From: an uncultured Faecalibacterium sp.
GTDB taxonomy: Bacteria > Bacillota > Clostridia > Oscillospirales > Ruminococcaceae
Direction of reading: 5' to 3'
Length of the DNA: 48,912 nt
Assembly (NCBI GenBank): GCA_944386015.1
Contig: CALWZK010000082.1
Coordinates: 1 to 48,912 of the forward strand
How positions within the stretch are numbered: position 1 is the first letter of the stretch; the number at the start of each line of letters is the position of its first letter. A program made the translations under genes and the position numbers. The notes beneath the pieces were generated by a model. That model saw only the letters and a program-made list of their open reading frames with translations, did no database searches and had not been told where the DNA came from. This document shows positions 25,080 through 32,281 of the stretch, in pieces.

Positions 25080-25502
25080 TCACATCCGCTTTTCCAGAAT
25101 GCGGAAGATCACAACCCCGATGGCCCACTGGAAAACCGTCAGCAGGAACACCAGCAGAATCACCCAGGCATCTGCCCGGATCAGGGCCAGAACCAGCGCC
25201 ACCAGAAATAAAAGCACCAGCATGATCTGGTAGGCAATGTGCCCTGCTTTCATCCGCAGAAACTGTTTGCGCTCGTCCACAGCGTTGATGTGGGCCTCCT
25301 GCTGCCGGGCCTGGTATGCGGCCCGGCGCTGGGGCGCCTGCCAGTAAATCACCCGCAGCAGATGCACCAGCCCTGCCCACACCAGGCCAAACCCGGCGGC
25401 AAACACCATGGTGTTGTAGTAATCCACAGGCATCACCCAGCCCGCTGCCATCAGCACCACCCCCACTGCGATGTCAACCAGAAACGGAATTCTCTCTTTC
25501 AT
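25080..25502 (-). CDS. Small membrane protein, unknown (second gene of XRE operon)
   Basis: 140 residues, four hydrophobic segments (about 7-24, 30-50, 85-105 and 113-132), with the soluble loop RRAAYQARQQEAHINAVDERKQFLR in the middle. Its start overlaps the XRE regulator stop by 4 bases (ATGA). Operons of one XRE regulator plus DUF2178/DUF3796-like membrane proteins are common in Clostridia and Bacilli, with no established role. Confidence 0.65.
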   Translation of the reverse strand: MKERIPFLVDIAVGVVLMAAGWVMPVDYYNTMVFAAGFGLVWAGLVHLLRVIYWQAPQRRAAYQARQQEAHINAVDERKQFLRMKAGHIAYQIMLVLLFLVALVLALIRADAWVILLVFLLTVFQWAIGVVIFRILEKRM

Positions 25503-25705
25503 GGCTTCTCCTCCTCTTCATAGATGAAGATATCCTCGATGGTCAGCCCGAAGTATCGCGCAATCTTGAATGCCAGCAGAATGGACGGGTTGTACCGCCC
25601 GTTTTCCAGCGAGCCGATGGTCTGACGGGATACTTCCAGGGCGTTGGCCAGCTCTTCCTGCCGGATGCCGCGGGCCTTCCGCAGCTCCTCCAGACGGTTT
25701 TTCAT
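25499..25705 (-). CDS. Small XRE-family regulator (Cro/CI type)
   Basis: A 68-residue helix-turn-helix protein with no other domain: MKNRLEELRKARGIRQEELANALEVSRQTIGSLENGRYNPSILLAFKIARYFGLTIEDIF. This matches the YozG-like subfamily. The ATG at 25705 has AGGAGG 6 bases upstream. It is the first gene of a three-gene operon with two membrane proteins and probably controls that operon through the inverted repeat at 25726-25741. Confidence 0.88.
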   Translation of the reverse strand: MKNRLEELRKARGIRQEELANALEVSRQTIGSLENGRYNPSILLAFKIARYFGLTIEDIFIYEEEEKP

Positions 25706-25725
25706 CCCCTGCCTCCTTTCTGAAT

Positions 25726-25741
25726 GGAAAGTTTCCTTTCC
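25726..25741. promoter_or_regulatory. Inverted repeat at the XRE operon transcription start
   Basis: GGAAAG-TTTC-CTTTCC, 6-base arms and 4-base spacer, between the expected transcription start and the ribosome binding site. A third CTTTCC copy lies upstream of the -35 near 25785. It is a plausible operator for the XRE protein. Confidence 0.5.
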
Positions 25742-25749
25742 ACGATTCC

Positions 25750-25777
25750 AGTATAACAGATTCCCGCAAAATGTCAA
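25750..25777 (-). promoter_or_regulatory. Promoter of the XRE operon
   Basis: Minus strand TTGACA, 16-base spacer, TATACT. Confidence 0.8.
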
Positions 25778-25850
25778 GTGTGCTTTCCATTTCGTTCAGT
25801 TCCATGGGATGGCAGCCTCTTTTTTGGGCTGCTGATCGAAAAACATTGCC

Positions 25851-25879
25851 TTGACACGGGCTCGCCATGTCTTTATAAT
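25851..25879 (+). promoter_or_regulatory. Promoter of the ATP-grasp operon
   Basis: TTGACA, 17-base spacer, TATAAT: a perfect consensus promoter, divergent from the XRE operon. Confidence 0.9.
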
Positions 25880-25890
25880 AGATTGCAGAA

Positions 25891-25930
25891 ACAGGGCACC
25901 GACGCCTTTTGGCGCCGGTGCCCTGTTTTT
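25891..25930 (+). terminator. Leader hairpin with T-tract in the ATP-grasp operon
   Basis: ACAGGGCACCG/CGGTGCCCTGT stem extended by ACGCC/GGCGc, followed by TTTT. It begins about 5 bases after the predicted transcription start and 20 bases before the first ribosome binding site. No plus-strand gene lies upstream, so it cannot be an ordinary gene-end terminator. Confidence 0.7.
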
Positions 25931-25950
25931 GTGTTAAGGAGGACTTTTGG

Positions 25951-27264
25951 ATGGACGACCTGATCCGACATGAAAAACAGATCAATCATCAGCTGGCGCG
26001 CTATGGCGTCAAATTCGGCATTTATAAGGATGGTACCTTTCACGAGCGGCTTTTCCCGTTCGACACCATTCCCCGCATCATCACGGCCCAGGAATGGGAG
26101 CAGCTGGAAAAGGGCCTTGCCCAGCGGGTAACGGCCCTGAACCTGTTTCTGAAAGACATCTACGGCAAAAAGCAGATTCTGGCCGACGGCATTGTACCGG
26201 AGGATTTTGTCTACCGTTCCCCCGGCTATCTGCCCCAGTGCGAAGGGATCACCCCGCCGGGCGGCATCTACAGCCACATTTCCGGCATCGACCTGGTCAA
26301 GGGCAAGGACGGCGTGTGGTACATCCTGGAGGACAACTTGCGGATTCCCTCGGGCGCTTCCTATCCCCTGATCGCCCGGGAGCTGTGCCGCAGGTGCAGC
26401 CCCGATACCTTCCGCCACAACCACATTGTGGATAACCGCCAGTACGGTCAGCTGCTGCGCCAGACCATGGACAGCGTCAGCACCGGCGGCATCAACGTGG
26501 TGTTTACCCCGGGGCGGTACAATGCGGCTTACTTTGAGCACTCCTACCTGGCAGAACAGTCGGGCGCCGTGCTGGCAGAGGCCGGCGACCTGTATGTGCG
26601 GGACAGCGTGGTGTATTACCGCTCGATCCACGGGGACCAGCGGGTAGGCGCTCTGTACCGCCGGGTTTCGGATGAGTACATGGATCCCCTGTGCTTTGAG
26701 CCCAGTTCCCTGATCGGCATTCCCAACCTGATGACCGCCTATCGGGCGGGCAATGTAGCGGTGCTGAACGCCTTCGGCAACGGCGCGGCAGATGACAAGG
26801 GCATCTACTATTTCGTGCCCAAGATGATCCGCTATTACCTGGGGGAGGAGCCGATCCTCTGCAACGCTCCCACCTATCTGCCCATCGATGAGACCGACAA
26901 GAAGTACATCATGGACCATCTGGACACTTTGGTGGTGAAGGATGTGGCAGAGGCCGGCGGCTACGGCGTGGTGTTCGGCAGCAAGCTGACCAAAGAGAAA
27001 CTGGAGGACCTGCGCCAGACCATTCTGGCCAATCCCCGCCGGTTCATCGCCCAGGAGGTTATCGACTTCCAGGATCTGCCCATCATGGATGAGGGCCAGA
27101 AAGTGGAGCGCAAAGCGGACCTGCGGGCCTTCGTCCTGTCGGGAGCCGATAAAACGGTGGTCTGGCCCAGCGGCCTGACCCGCTTCTCCCGCAACCCCGA
27201 TAGTTTTATTGTCAATTCTTCGCAAGGTGGAGGTTTCAAGGATACATGGATACTGTCACGCTGA
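25951..27264 (+). CDS. Circularly permuted type 2 ATP-grasp protein
   Basis: A 437-residue protein of the DUF404/DUF407 (CP_ATPgrasp) family, predicted to form an amide or peptide bond by an acyl-phosphate mechanism. The conserved blocks are RYGVKFGIYKDG, LFPFDTIPRII, RVTALNLFLKDIYGKKQIL, WYILEDNLRIPSGASYPLIAR, NVAVLNAFGNGAADDKGIYYF, LVVKDVAEAGGYGVVFG and KADLRAFVLSG. The ATG at 25951 follows AGGAGG by 8 bases. Its 3' end overlaps the alpha-E gene by 19 bases. In other bacteria the family is encoded with alpha-E and transglutaminase-like proteins, as here. Substrates are unknown. Confidence 0.88.
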   Translation: MDDLIRHEKQINHQLARYGVKFGIYKDGTFHERLFPFDTIPRIITAQEWEQLEKGLAQRVTALNLFLKDIYGKKQILADGIVPEDFVYRSPGYLPQCEGITPPGGIYSHISGIDLVKGKDGVWYILEDNLRIPSGASYPLIARELCRRCSPDTFRHNHIVDNRQYGQLLRQTMDSVSTGGINVVFTPGRYNAAYFEHSYLAEQSGAVLAEAGDLYVRDSVVYYRSIHGDQRVGALYRRVSDEYMDPLCFEPSSLIGIPNLMTAYRAGNVAVLNAFGNGAADDKGIYYFVPKMIRYYLGEEPILCNAPTYLPIDETDKKYIMDHLDTLVVKDVAEAGGYGVVFGSKLTKEKLEDLRQTILANPRRFIAQEVIDFQDLPIMDEGQKVERKADLRAFVLSGADKTVVWPSGLTRFSRNPDSFIVNSSQGGGFKDTWILSR

Positions 27265-27917
27265 GCAAACAAAGCCGGCTGTTCTGGCTGGGCCGTTACG
27301 CTTCCCGGACCTATATGACGGTCCGCTATATGATGAAACAGCTGGACGCTCTCATCGACGAAAAGCCGGTGCCCTATGAGGACTTCTGCCGCCGGATGGG
27401 AATCCCCTGCAATTACCGGAACAGTGAGGATTTCTGCCGCAAATACCTCTTTGATTCCACCGACCCCAGTTCGGTGGCCCGCTGCGTGGACGCCATGCTG
27501 GGCAACGGCATGACCCTGCGGGAAACCATCACCTCCCCCACTCTGGCCTATCTGCAGATGGCCCAGTCGGCCATGGACCTGGCCGCCCGCAGCGAGGCCC
27601 CTGCTGTGGAACTGCAGTGGGTTCTGGACGACATCATGGCCTTCTATGGCAGCTTTGACGGCAGTGTGGAGGTGGAAAACGCCCGCAACATCACCAAGAC
27701 CGGCGGTCTGGTGGAGCGCCTCAGCCTGATGCTGCGGCTGGATCTGCAGCCCGAAAAGGTGGAGCCGGAACTTCAGAAACTGGTTAACCGCCTGTACAAA
27801 ACCGACCTGACCCCCCAGCCCGGGCCCCTGGCTGTCATCGAGAAACAGGCTCTGGAAGACCAGCCTGCGGAACCGGCTGCCCTGCTGGCCGCCGTGGAAG
27901 GCCTCTTTGTGTTATGA
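27246..27917 (+). CDS. Alpha-E domain protein (DUF403)
   Basis: A 223-residue all-helical protein starting MDTVTLSKQSRLFWLGRYASRTYMTVRYM, the typical alpha-E N-terminus (RLFWLGRYAER in many members). The family normally follows the circularly permuted ATP-grasp gene and is thought to be an accessory or second catalytic component; no activity is established. The body is shorter than the usual 300 or so residues and the middle (NSEDFCRKYLFDSTDPSSVARC) is a helical insert. It overlaps the ATP-grasp gene by 19 bases and the transglutaminase gene by 4 bases (ATGA). Confidence 0.8.
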   Translation: MDTVTLSKQSRLFWLGRYASRTYMTVRYMMKQLDALIDEKPVPYEDFCRRMGIPCNYRNSEDFCRKYLFDSTDPSSVARCVDAMLGNGMTLRETITSPTLAYLQMAQSAMDLAARSEAPAVELQWVLDDIMAFYGSFDGSVEVENARNITKTGGLVERLSLMLRLDLQPEKVEPELQKLVNRLYKTDLTPQPGPLAVIEKQALEDQPAEPAALLAAVEGLFVL

Positions 27918-28690
27918 GCCGGCTGCTGCACTTCACCTATGACATCCAGCTGGCTTTCAGCGCCCCGGTGGTGCAGCACGCCTTCGTGCTGCGCTGCCTG
28001 CCCCCGGATCTGCCCGGGCAGCAGATTCTGGATGCGGGGCTGACATTGGACCCGTCAGTCCCCTTTTCCATCCAGCGGGACAATTTTGGCAACCTGCTGG
28101 AAGTTGGTCAGTTGGAGGACCCCCACGACCATTTCTGGTACAGGGCCCGGGGCTCTGTACGGGTGGACTTTGCGCAGCGCCAACTGGTGCGCTGCAGCCC
28201 TATCTTTCGTCAGCCTTCATTTTATACCCGGCTCAGCCCCGAGCTGACCGACTGGCTGAATACCCTCGCCCTGCCCCAGAACCCCCGGGATCTGGCCTGG
28301 GCCCTGGCTCAGGCGGTCCACGACCGGCTGGAATATGTGGCGGGCTCCACCGGTGTAGCCACCACCGCGGCCCAGGCTTTCCACGCGGGGAAAGGTGTCT
28401 GCCAAGATTTCGCCCATATCTATCTGGCGCTGGCCCGGCAGGCCGGGCTGGCTGCCCGGTATGTCAACGGCCTGCCCCAGGGGGAGGGCGCCAGCCACGC
28501 CTGGTGTGAGGTGTGGCTGGACGGTCTGTGGACCGGCATCGACCCCACCCGCTGCCGCTGGACCGATGAAGGCTATCTGCGCTTTAATATCGGCCGGGAC
28601 TTCGGAGACTGCCCCATGGAACGAGGGGTATTCCGGGGCCCCGCCGACCAGACCCAGACCGTATTTATGCGGGTATCCCAACAGCAATAA
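27914..28690 (+). CDS. Transglutaminase-like cysteine peptidase/amidase
   Basis: A 258-residue protein with an N-terminal beta domain (residues 1-105, FTYDIQLAFSAPVVQHAFVLRCLP) and a transglutaminase core. The catalytic triad is visible: Cys163 in GKGVCQDFAHIYLALARQAGL, His195 in SHAWCEVW and Asp210 in GIDPT. There is no signal peptide, so it acts in the cytoplasm. In ATP-grasp/alpha-E operons such proteins are predicted to cleave or transfer the amide product. It is the third gene of the operon, with an ATGA overlap upstream and a 74-base gap with a hairpin downstream. Confidence 0.87.
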   Translation: MSRLLHFTYDIQLAFSAPVVQHAFVLRCLPPDLPGQQILDAGLTLDPSVPFSIQRDNFGNLLEVGQLEDPHDHFWYRARGSVRVDFAQRQLVRCSPIFRQPSFYTRLSPELTDWLNTLALPQNPRDLAWALAQAVHDRLEYVAGSTGVATTAAQAFHAGKGVCQDFAHIYLALARQAGLAARYVNGLPQGEGASHAWCEVWLDGLWTGIDPTRCRWTDEGYLRFNIGRDFGDCPMERGVFRGPADQTQTVFMRVSQQQ

Positions 28691-28722
28691 CAACGACATC
28701 GCAACGGCGCGAGAATGTGAGG

Positions 28723-28757
28723 ACCGTCCTTCCCGGCCGTGCGTCGGAAAGGACGGT
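28723..28757 (+). promoter_or_regulatory. Hairpin covering the ribosome binding site of the first M14 gene
   Basis: ACCGTCCTTCC/GGAAAGGACGGT (one bulged base), followed by TTTGTTT. The 3' arm contains the AAGGA ribosome binding site for the start at 28765, so folding would hide it. With the T-rich flank it could also act as a partial terminator inside the operon. Confidence 0.6.
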
Positions 28758-28764
28758 TTTGTTT

Positions 28765-29706
28765 ATGGTACAAGAAGTTGTCCGCCTGCCCCTGGCGGTG
28801 GGCGAAGATCTCCGCATCTGCAAAAACCGCGTGGGCAGCGGCGGCAAGCGCATCTGTATTGTCACCGGCACCCACGGCGACGAGCTGGAGGGCCAGTATG
28901 TGGCCTGGCGGCTGAACCGGATACTGGCCAAAAATCCGAACTATTTACAGGGTACTGTGGACATCTACCCTGCCATGAATCCCCTGGGCATCAGCACCAT
29001 GACCCGGGGCATCCCCCTGTGTGATCTGGATATGAACCGCACATTCCCCGGCAGCGAAAACGGCTCCATGTCCGAGTTTGTGGCTGCACGTCTGGTCCAG
29101 GATCTGCAGGGGGCAGACGCCTGCGTGGACATCCACGCCAGCAACATCTATCTGCAGGAAATCCCCCAGGTGAGGGTCAACGTCAACACCGCTGAAAAGC
29201 TGGTGCCCATGGCCAAACTGCTCAACATGGACTTCATCTGGGTCCATGCAGCCGCCACCGTGCTGGAATCCACCCTGGCCCACAGCCTCAACGCCCTGGG
29301 CACCCCCACCCTGGTGGTGGAAATGGGGGTGGGCAACCGTCTGACCCCTGCCTATGGGGATCAGCTGCTGGTGGGTCTGCTCAACCTGATGGTCTCTCTG
29401 GGGGTCTGGACCGGGCCGGTCAAGCCGGTCCGGGAACCCATCGTCAGCACCGACCACCACGTCTCCTTCCTCAACGCCCCCTGCCCCGGCATTTTCATCC
29501 CCTCGGTGGAGCACAACGCCCATGTGAAGCAGCGGCAGGAGCTGGGCCTGATTGCAGATCCCCTCACTGGTGAAATCCTTCACACCATCTACAGCCCGGC
29601 CAACGGGCTGCTGTTTACCCTGCGGGAATACCCTGTGGTCTATGAGGGCTCTCTGATTGCCCGCATCCTGGATGAATATCCCAGCAGCAAGGAGGAACTG
29701 GCATGA
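28765..29706 (+). CDS. Succinylglutamate desuccinylase/aspartoacylase-family M14 metalloenzyme
   Basis: A 313-residue zinc carboxypeptidase-fold deacylase. The zinc ligands are H37 and E40 (TGTHGDE) and H124 (CVDIHAS). The substrate-binding Asn-Arg pair is in DMNRTFPG and the catalytic Glu in VVEMGVGNR. A C-terminal beta domain (PGIFIPSVEHN...VKQRQELGLIADPLTGEILHTIYSPANG) is the lipoyl-like domain typical of AstE/AspA relatives. The ATG at 28765 is preceded by AAGGA inside a hairpin. It overlaps the next, paralogous gene by 4 bases. Next to an ATP-grasp/alpha-E/transglutaminase set it could hydrolyse the amide they make. Confidence 0.85.
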   Translation: MVQEVVRLPLAVGEDLRICKNRVGSGGKRICIVTGTHGDELEGQYVAWRLNRILAKNPNYLQGTVDIYPAMNPLGISTMTRGIPLCDLDMNRTFPGSENGSMSEFVAARLVQDLQGADACVDIHASNIYLQEIPQVRVNVNTAEKLVPMAKLLNMDFIWVHAAATVLESTLAHSLNALGTPTLVVEMGVGNRLTPAYGDQLLVGLLNLMVSLGVWTGPVKPVREPIVSTDHHVSFLNAPCPGIFIPSVEHNAHVKQRQELGLIADPLTGEILHTIYSPANGLLFTLREYPVVYEGSLIARILDEYPSSKEELA

Positions 29707-30647
29707 AAGAAACCACTCTGTTCTCCATTGACACTCCCTACCGCCCCGCCCTTCCGGTGCGGGCCTGGACCTTTGGCACCGAGGGCAAGAAGAGCCTGGC
29801 GGTGATGGGCTCTCTGCGGGGCAACGAAATCCAGCAGATGTATATCTGCGGCCGGCTGATCCGGGCCCTGACTGCGGCGGAATCCGCCGGACAGCTGGAC
29901 CCCGACTGCGGGATCCTGGTGGTCCCCTGCGCCAACCAGTTCTCCATGAACGTGGGACGCCGGTTCTGGGCCGCCGACAACACCGACATCAACCGGATGT
30001 TCCCCGGCTATGACCAGGGCGAGACTACCCAGCGGATCGCCGCCCGGCTGTTTGATGCCCTGAAAGACTATCCCTATGGGGTCCACCTCACCAGCTTTTA
30101 TCTGCCCGGGGACCATCTGCCCCATGTGCGGATGATGGACACCGGTTATCAGCACCCCGAAGATGCTGCCGGGTTCGGTCTGCCCTATGTGCTGGTGCGC
30201 ACCCCCCAGGCCTACGACACCACCACCCTGAACTACAACTGGCAGATCTGGAACACCCAGGCCTTCTCCCTTTACAGCACTTCCACCGACTGCATCGACG
30301 AGGACGCCGCACAGCTGGCAGTGGAATCCATCCTCCGGTTCTTGTCGGTGAAAGGCCTGCTCCACCGGGCCTATTTCCCGGCGGCCACGGCCCCGAAAAT
30401 CTTCCGTGAAAGCTGCCTGCACACCATCCTGAGCCATGCAGGCGGCCTGCTGCTGTGCCGCCGCAAACCCGGCGACGCTGTCGCCGCCGGGGAGCTGCTG
30501 GGAGAGATTCTGGACCCCTGCAGCTGCCAGACCCTGGAACAGCTGAAGGCCAGCTGCAGCGGCCGGGTCTTTTTCAGCCACCGTGCCCAGCTGATCAATG
30601 GCCACGAAGTGGCTTTCCGCATCCTGCCCGAAAGCATCGCCGGGTAA
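29703..30647 (+). CDS. Aspartoacylase-like M14 paralog with degenerate active site
   Basis: A 314-residue paralog of the preceding protein with the same domain order: M14 core, then a lipoyl-like C-terminal domain (HAGGLLLCRRKPGDAVAAGELLGEILD...CSGRVFF). At the first zinc-ligand position it reads GSLRGNE, so Arg39 replaces His while Glu42 remains. The INRMFPG and GVHLTS (second His) motifs are kept. The catalytic-Glu stretch appears replaced (AFSLYSTSTD against TLVVEMGVGN). These comparisons come from hand alignment with the neighbour. It may be a catalytically weak or regulatory partner, perhaps forming a heteromer. The ATGA overlap indicates coupled translation; a strong terminator follows. 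Confidence 0.8.
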   Translation: MKETTLFSIDTPYRPALPVRAWTFGTEGKKSLAVMGSLRGNEIQQMYICGRLIRALTAAESAGQLDPDCGILVVPCANQFSMNVGRRFWAADNTDINRMFPGYDQGETTQRIAARLFDALKDYPYGVHLTSFYLPGDHLPHVRMMDTGYQHPEDAAGFGLPYVLVRTPQAYDTTTLNYNWQIWNTQAFSLYSTSTDCIDEDAAQLAVESILRFLSVKGLLHRAYFPAATAPKIFRESCLHTILSHAGGLLLCRRKPGDAVAAGELLGEILDPCSCQTLEQLKASCSGRVFFSHRAQLINGHEVAFRILPESIAG

Positions 30648-30703
30648 AAGATAAAGGCAGACTTTTCCGCCTGCCGGAATGGTTATGATGTGACAAATTA
30701 CAA

Positions 30704-30755
30704 GGCTCTGCCCGCCGGATCTCAAGACGTCCAGCGGGCAGAGCCTTTTGTTTTA
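30704..30755 (+). terminator. Terminator of the ATP-grasp operon
   Basis: Perfect 12-base stem GGCTCTGCCCGC/GCGGGCAGAGCC followed by TTTTGTTTTATTT. Confidence 0.9.
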
Positions 30756-31042
30756 TTTCTCTTTTGCAAGCCTGCTTTTATCAGTCAAAATCACATGTTT
30801 TCCGTTTTTGTTTGTCACAGCATAAAAGAGCATGCGGCAGCGCTGCCATGTTCTTCCGTTCCAAATGCTGAAGGTTATTTTCACCTTTCAGCAGCCCCCA
30901 GGGGATCCGGCAAAAGCGGTTTCTTTTCCTCTTTGTTTTGCGTCATTTTATCCGGAACGGGGTGCGATTTTGAGTTGCAGCAAAAATCAAACAGAATCAG
31001 CATGGTTCTGATAGCAACCGGCCCTGCTCTTTCGATACAATA
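30756..31042. other. AT-richer intergenic stretch with two small hairpins
   Basis: No credible gene. It contains the palindrome GGCAGCGCTGCC near 30837-30848 and a hairpin GCTGAAGGT/ACCTTTCAGC near 30868-30893. Base composition is clearly AT-richer than the flanking genes. Confidence 0.4.
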
Positions 31043-31200
31043 GACTTATAAAATCGCTGCATTTTCGCAGACATGCCATCCGCAGATCAAAACTGGTATA
31101 GGACAAGCCATACCCGAAGGGAAACAGAGGCTTGACCCCGAAGCCGTCAAAAAAAGCTGGCGGTCTGTGTCAAATACACATTCCGTCAGCCTTTTCATTT
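31043..31200 (+). ncRNA. Candidate structured RNA with a possible pseudoknot
   Basis: After a possible -10 (TACAAT near 31036-31041) comes CTGC/GCAG, then GGTAT...ATACC (31094-31114) whose loop CAAGCC can pair with GGCTTG (31129-31134). Small stems CCC/GGG and GGCTT/AAGCC follow. The RNA would end at the hairpin 31156-31190 followed by CTTTTCATTTT. There is no downstream plus-strand gene and no match to a known family that I can recall. The terminator hairpin is shared with the mod operon, so the RNA is uncertain. Confidence 0.3.
31149..31190 (-). terminator. Terminator of the Moco/mod operon
   Basis: GCTGACGG/CCGCCAGC outer stem (one G-T pair) with inner TGTGT/ACACA, then seven T on the minus strand, 15 bases past the modC stop. 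Confidence 0.85.
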
Positions 31201-31204
31201 TCAT

Positions 31205-32281
31205 TTAACCTTTCGCTGAAGGGCGGCCAGCCAAACCGTGAAGCGGCATCAAACTTTCGGGGGCCGCGCACAGGCAGGCAGGGGCCTTGGGGCAAACCGC
31301 CGTGAGGGTGGTTTTGGACACCTTCCACCACAGGCGGTCTGACCCGTCCGGCGCCGTACAGATCATGTTCCAGTCAAAGGGGTTTTCACTGGTGGATACT
31401 ACCCGGACCGGCAGCGCATTGGCAGTCTCCGGGCGACAGGGAGCCAGGTCATGGGCCCGCACCCCTACAGCGGTACAGTCGGCCGGCACCGGCCGGGCCA
31501 GATGCAGATCGGTCTGCCAGCCGGTCAGATGGACGGTGTGTTCGTCCACCGGGATGCAGGACAGGATGTTTTTGCAGCCCGTCAGCCGGGCCGCTGTCAC
31601 GCTCTGAGGGTCTGCAAAGACCTCCTTGGTGACGCCTGCCCGCAGCACCTGCCCACCGTCCATGATCATCATGTCATGACACAGGCGGTAAGCTTCGTCC
31701 CGATTGTGGGTAACCAGCAGGGCCGTGCCCGGAAAGGAGCTCAGCAGTCTCCCCACTTCCCCTTCCACTTCTTCCCGCAGGTAGCTGTCCAGGGCACTGA
31801 AGGGTTCATCCAGCATCAGGATCCTGGGCTGGCTCACCAGAATCCGGGCCAGGGCGGTCCGCTGCTGCTGTCCCCCTGAAAGAGCCGCCGGGCGGTGCCG
31901 GGCCACATCTTCCAGCCGCATGGCCCGCAGCATCTCAGTGCAGCGAGCCCGGCGGAGGACAGGGTCCTTTTCGTGTTTCAGGCCGCAGAGAATGTTCTGT
32001 TCCACCGTCATGCCCGGAAACAGCGCATAGTTCTGGAACAGAAGCCCCACCCCCCGCTGCTGGGGCGGCAGGTTGATGCCCTGCTCACTGTCAAACAGCA
32101 CCCGGCCATCCAGCACAATGCGGCCCCGGTCCGGCCTGACAATTCCTGCAATGCAGCGCAGCGTCATGCTTTTGCCGCAGCCCGAAGCTCCCAGGATCGC
32201 GGTGGCCGTATTGGACGCCGCAAACCGGGCGCAGAGGGTGAAATCCTCCCACTTTTTCTCGATCTCCACTTCGAGGCTCAC
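31205..32281 (-). CDS. modC: Molybdate/tungstate ABC transporter ATP-binding protein
   Basis: A 358-residue ABC ATPase. Walker A is GASGCGKS (residues 31-38), the Q-loop is in LLFQNYALFPGMTV, the signature is LSGGQQQRTALARIL, Walker B is ILMLDEPFSALD and the H-loop is LLVTHNRDEA. A C-terminal extension (from about 245: CKNILSCIPVDEHTVHLTGWQTD...AVGVRAHDLAP) is a TOBE/mop-like oxyanion-sensing region. The start is a GTG overlapping the modB stop by 4 bases. It powers import through ModB. It is the last gene of the cofactor operon, followed by a strong terminator. Confidence 0.9.
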   Translation of the reverse strand: MSLEVEIEKKWEDFTLCARFAASNTATAILGASGCGKSMTLRCIAGIVRPDRGRIVLDGRVLFDSEQGINLPPQQRGVGLLFQNYALFPGMTVEQNILCGLKHEKDPVLRRARCTEMLRAMRLEDVARHRPAALSGGQQQRTALARILVSQPRILMLDEPFSALDSYLREEVEGEVGRLLSSFPGTALLVTHNRDEAYRLCHDMMIMDGGQVLRAGVTKEVFADPQSVTAARLTGCKNILSCIPVDEHTVHLTGWQTDLHLARPVPADCTAVGVRAHDLAPCRPETANALPVRVVSTSENPFDWNMICTAPDGSDRLWWKVSKTTLTAVCPKAPACLCAAPESLMPLHGLAGRPSAKG

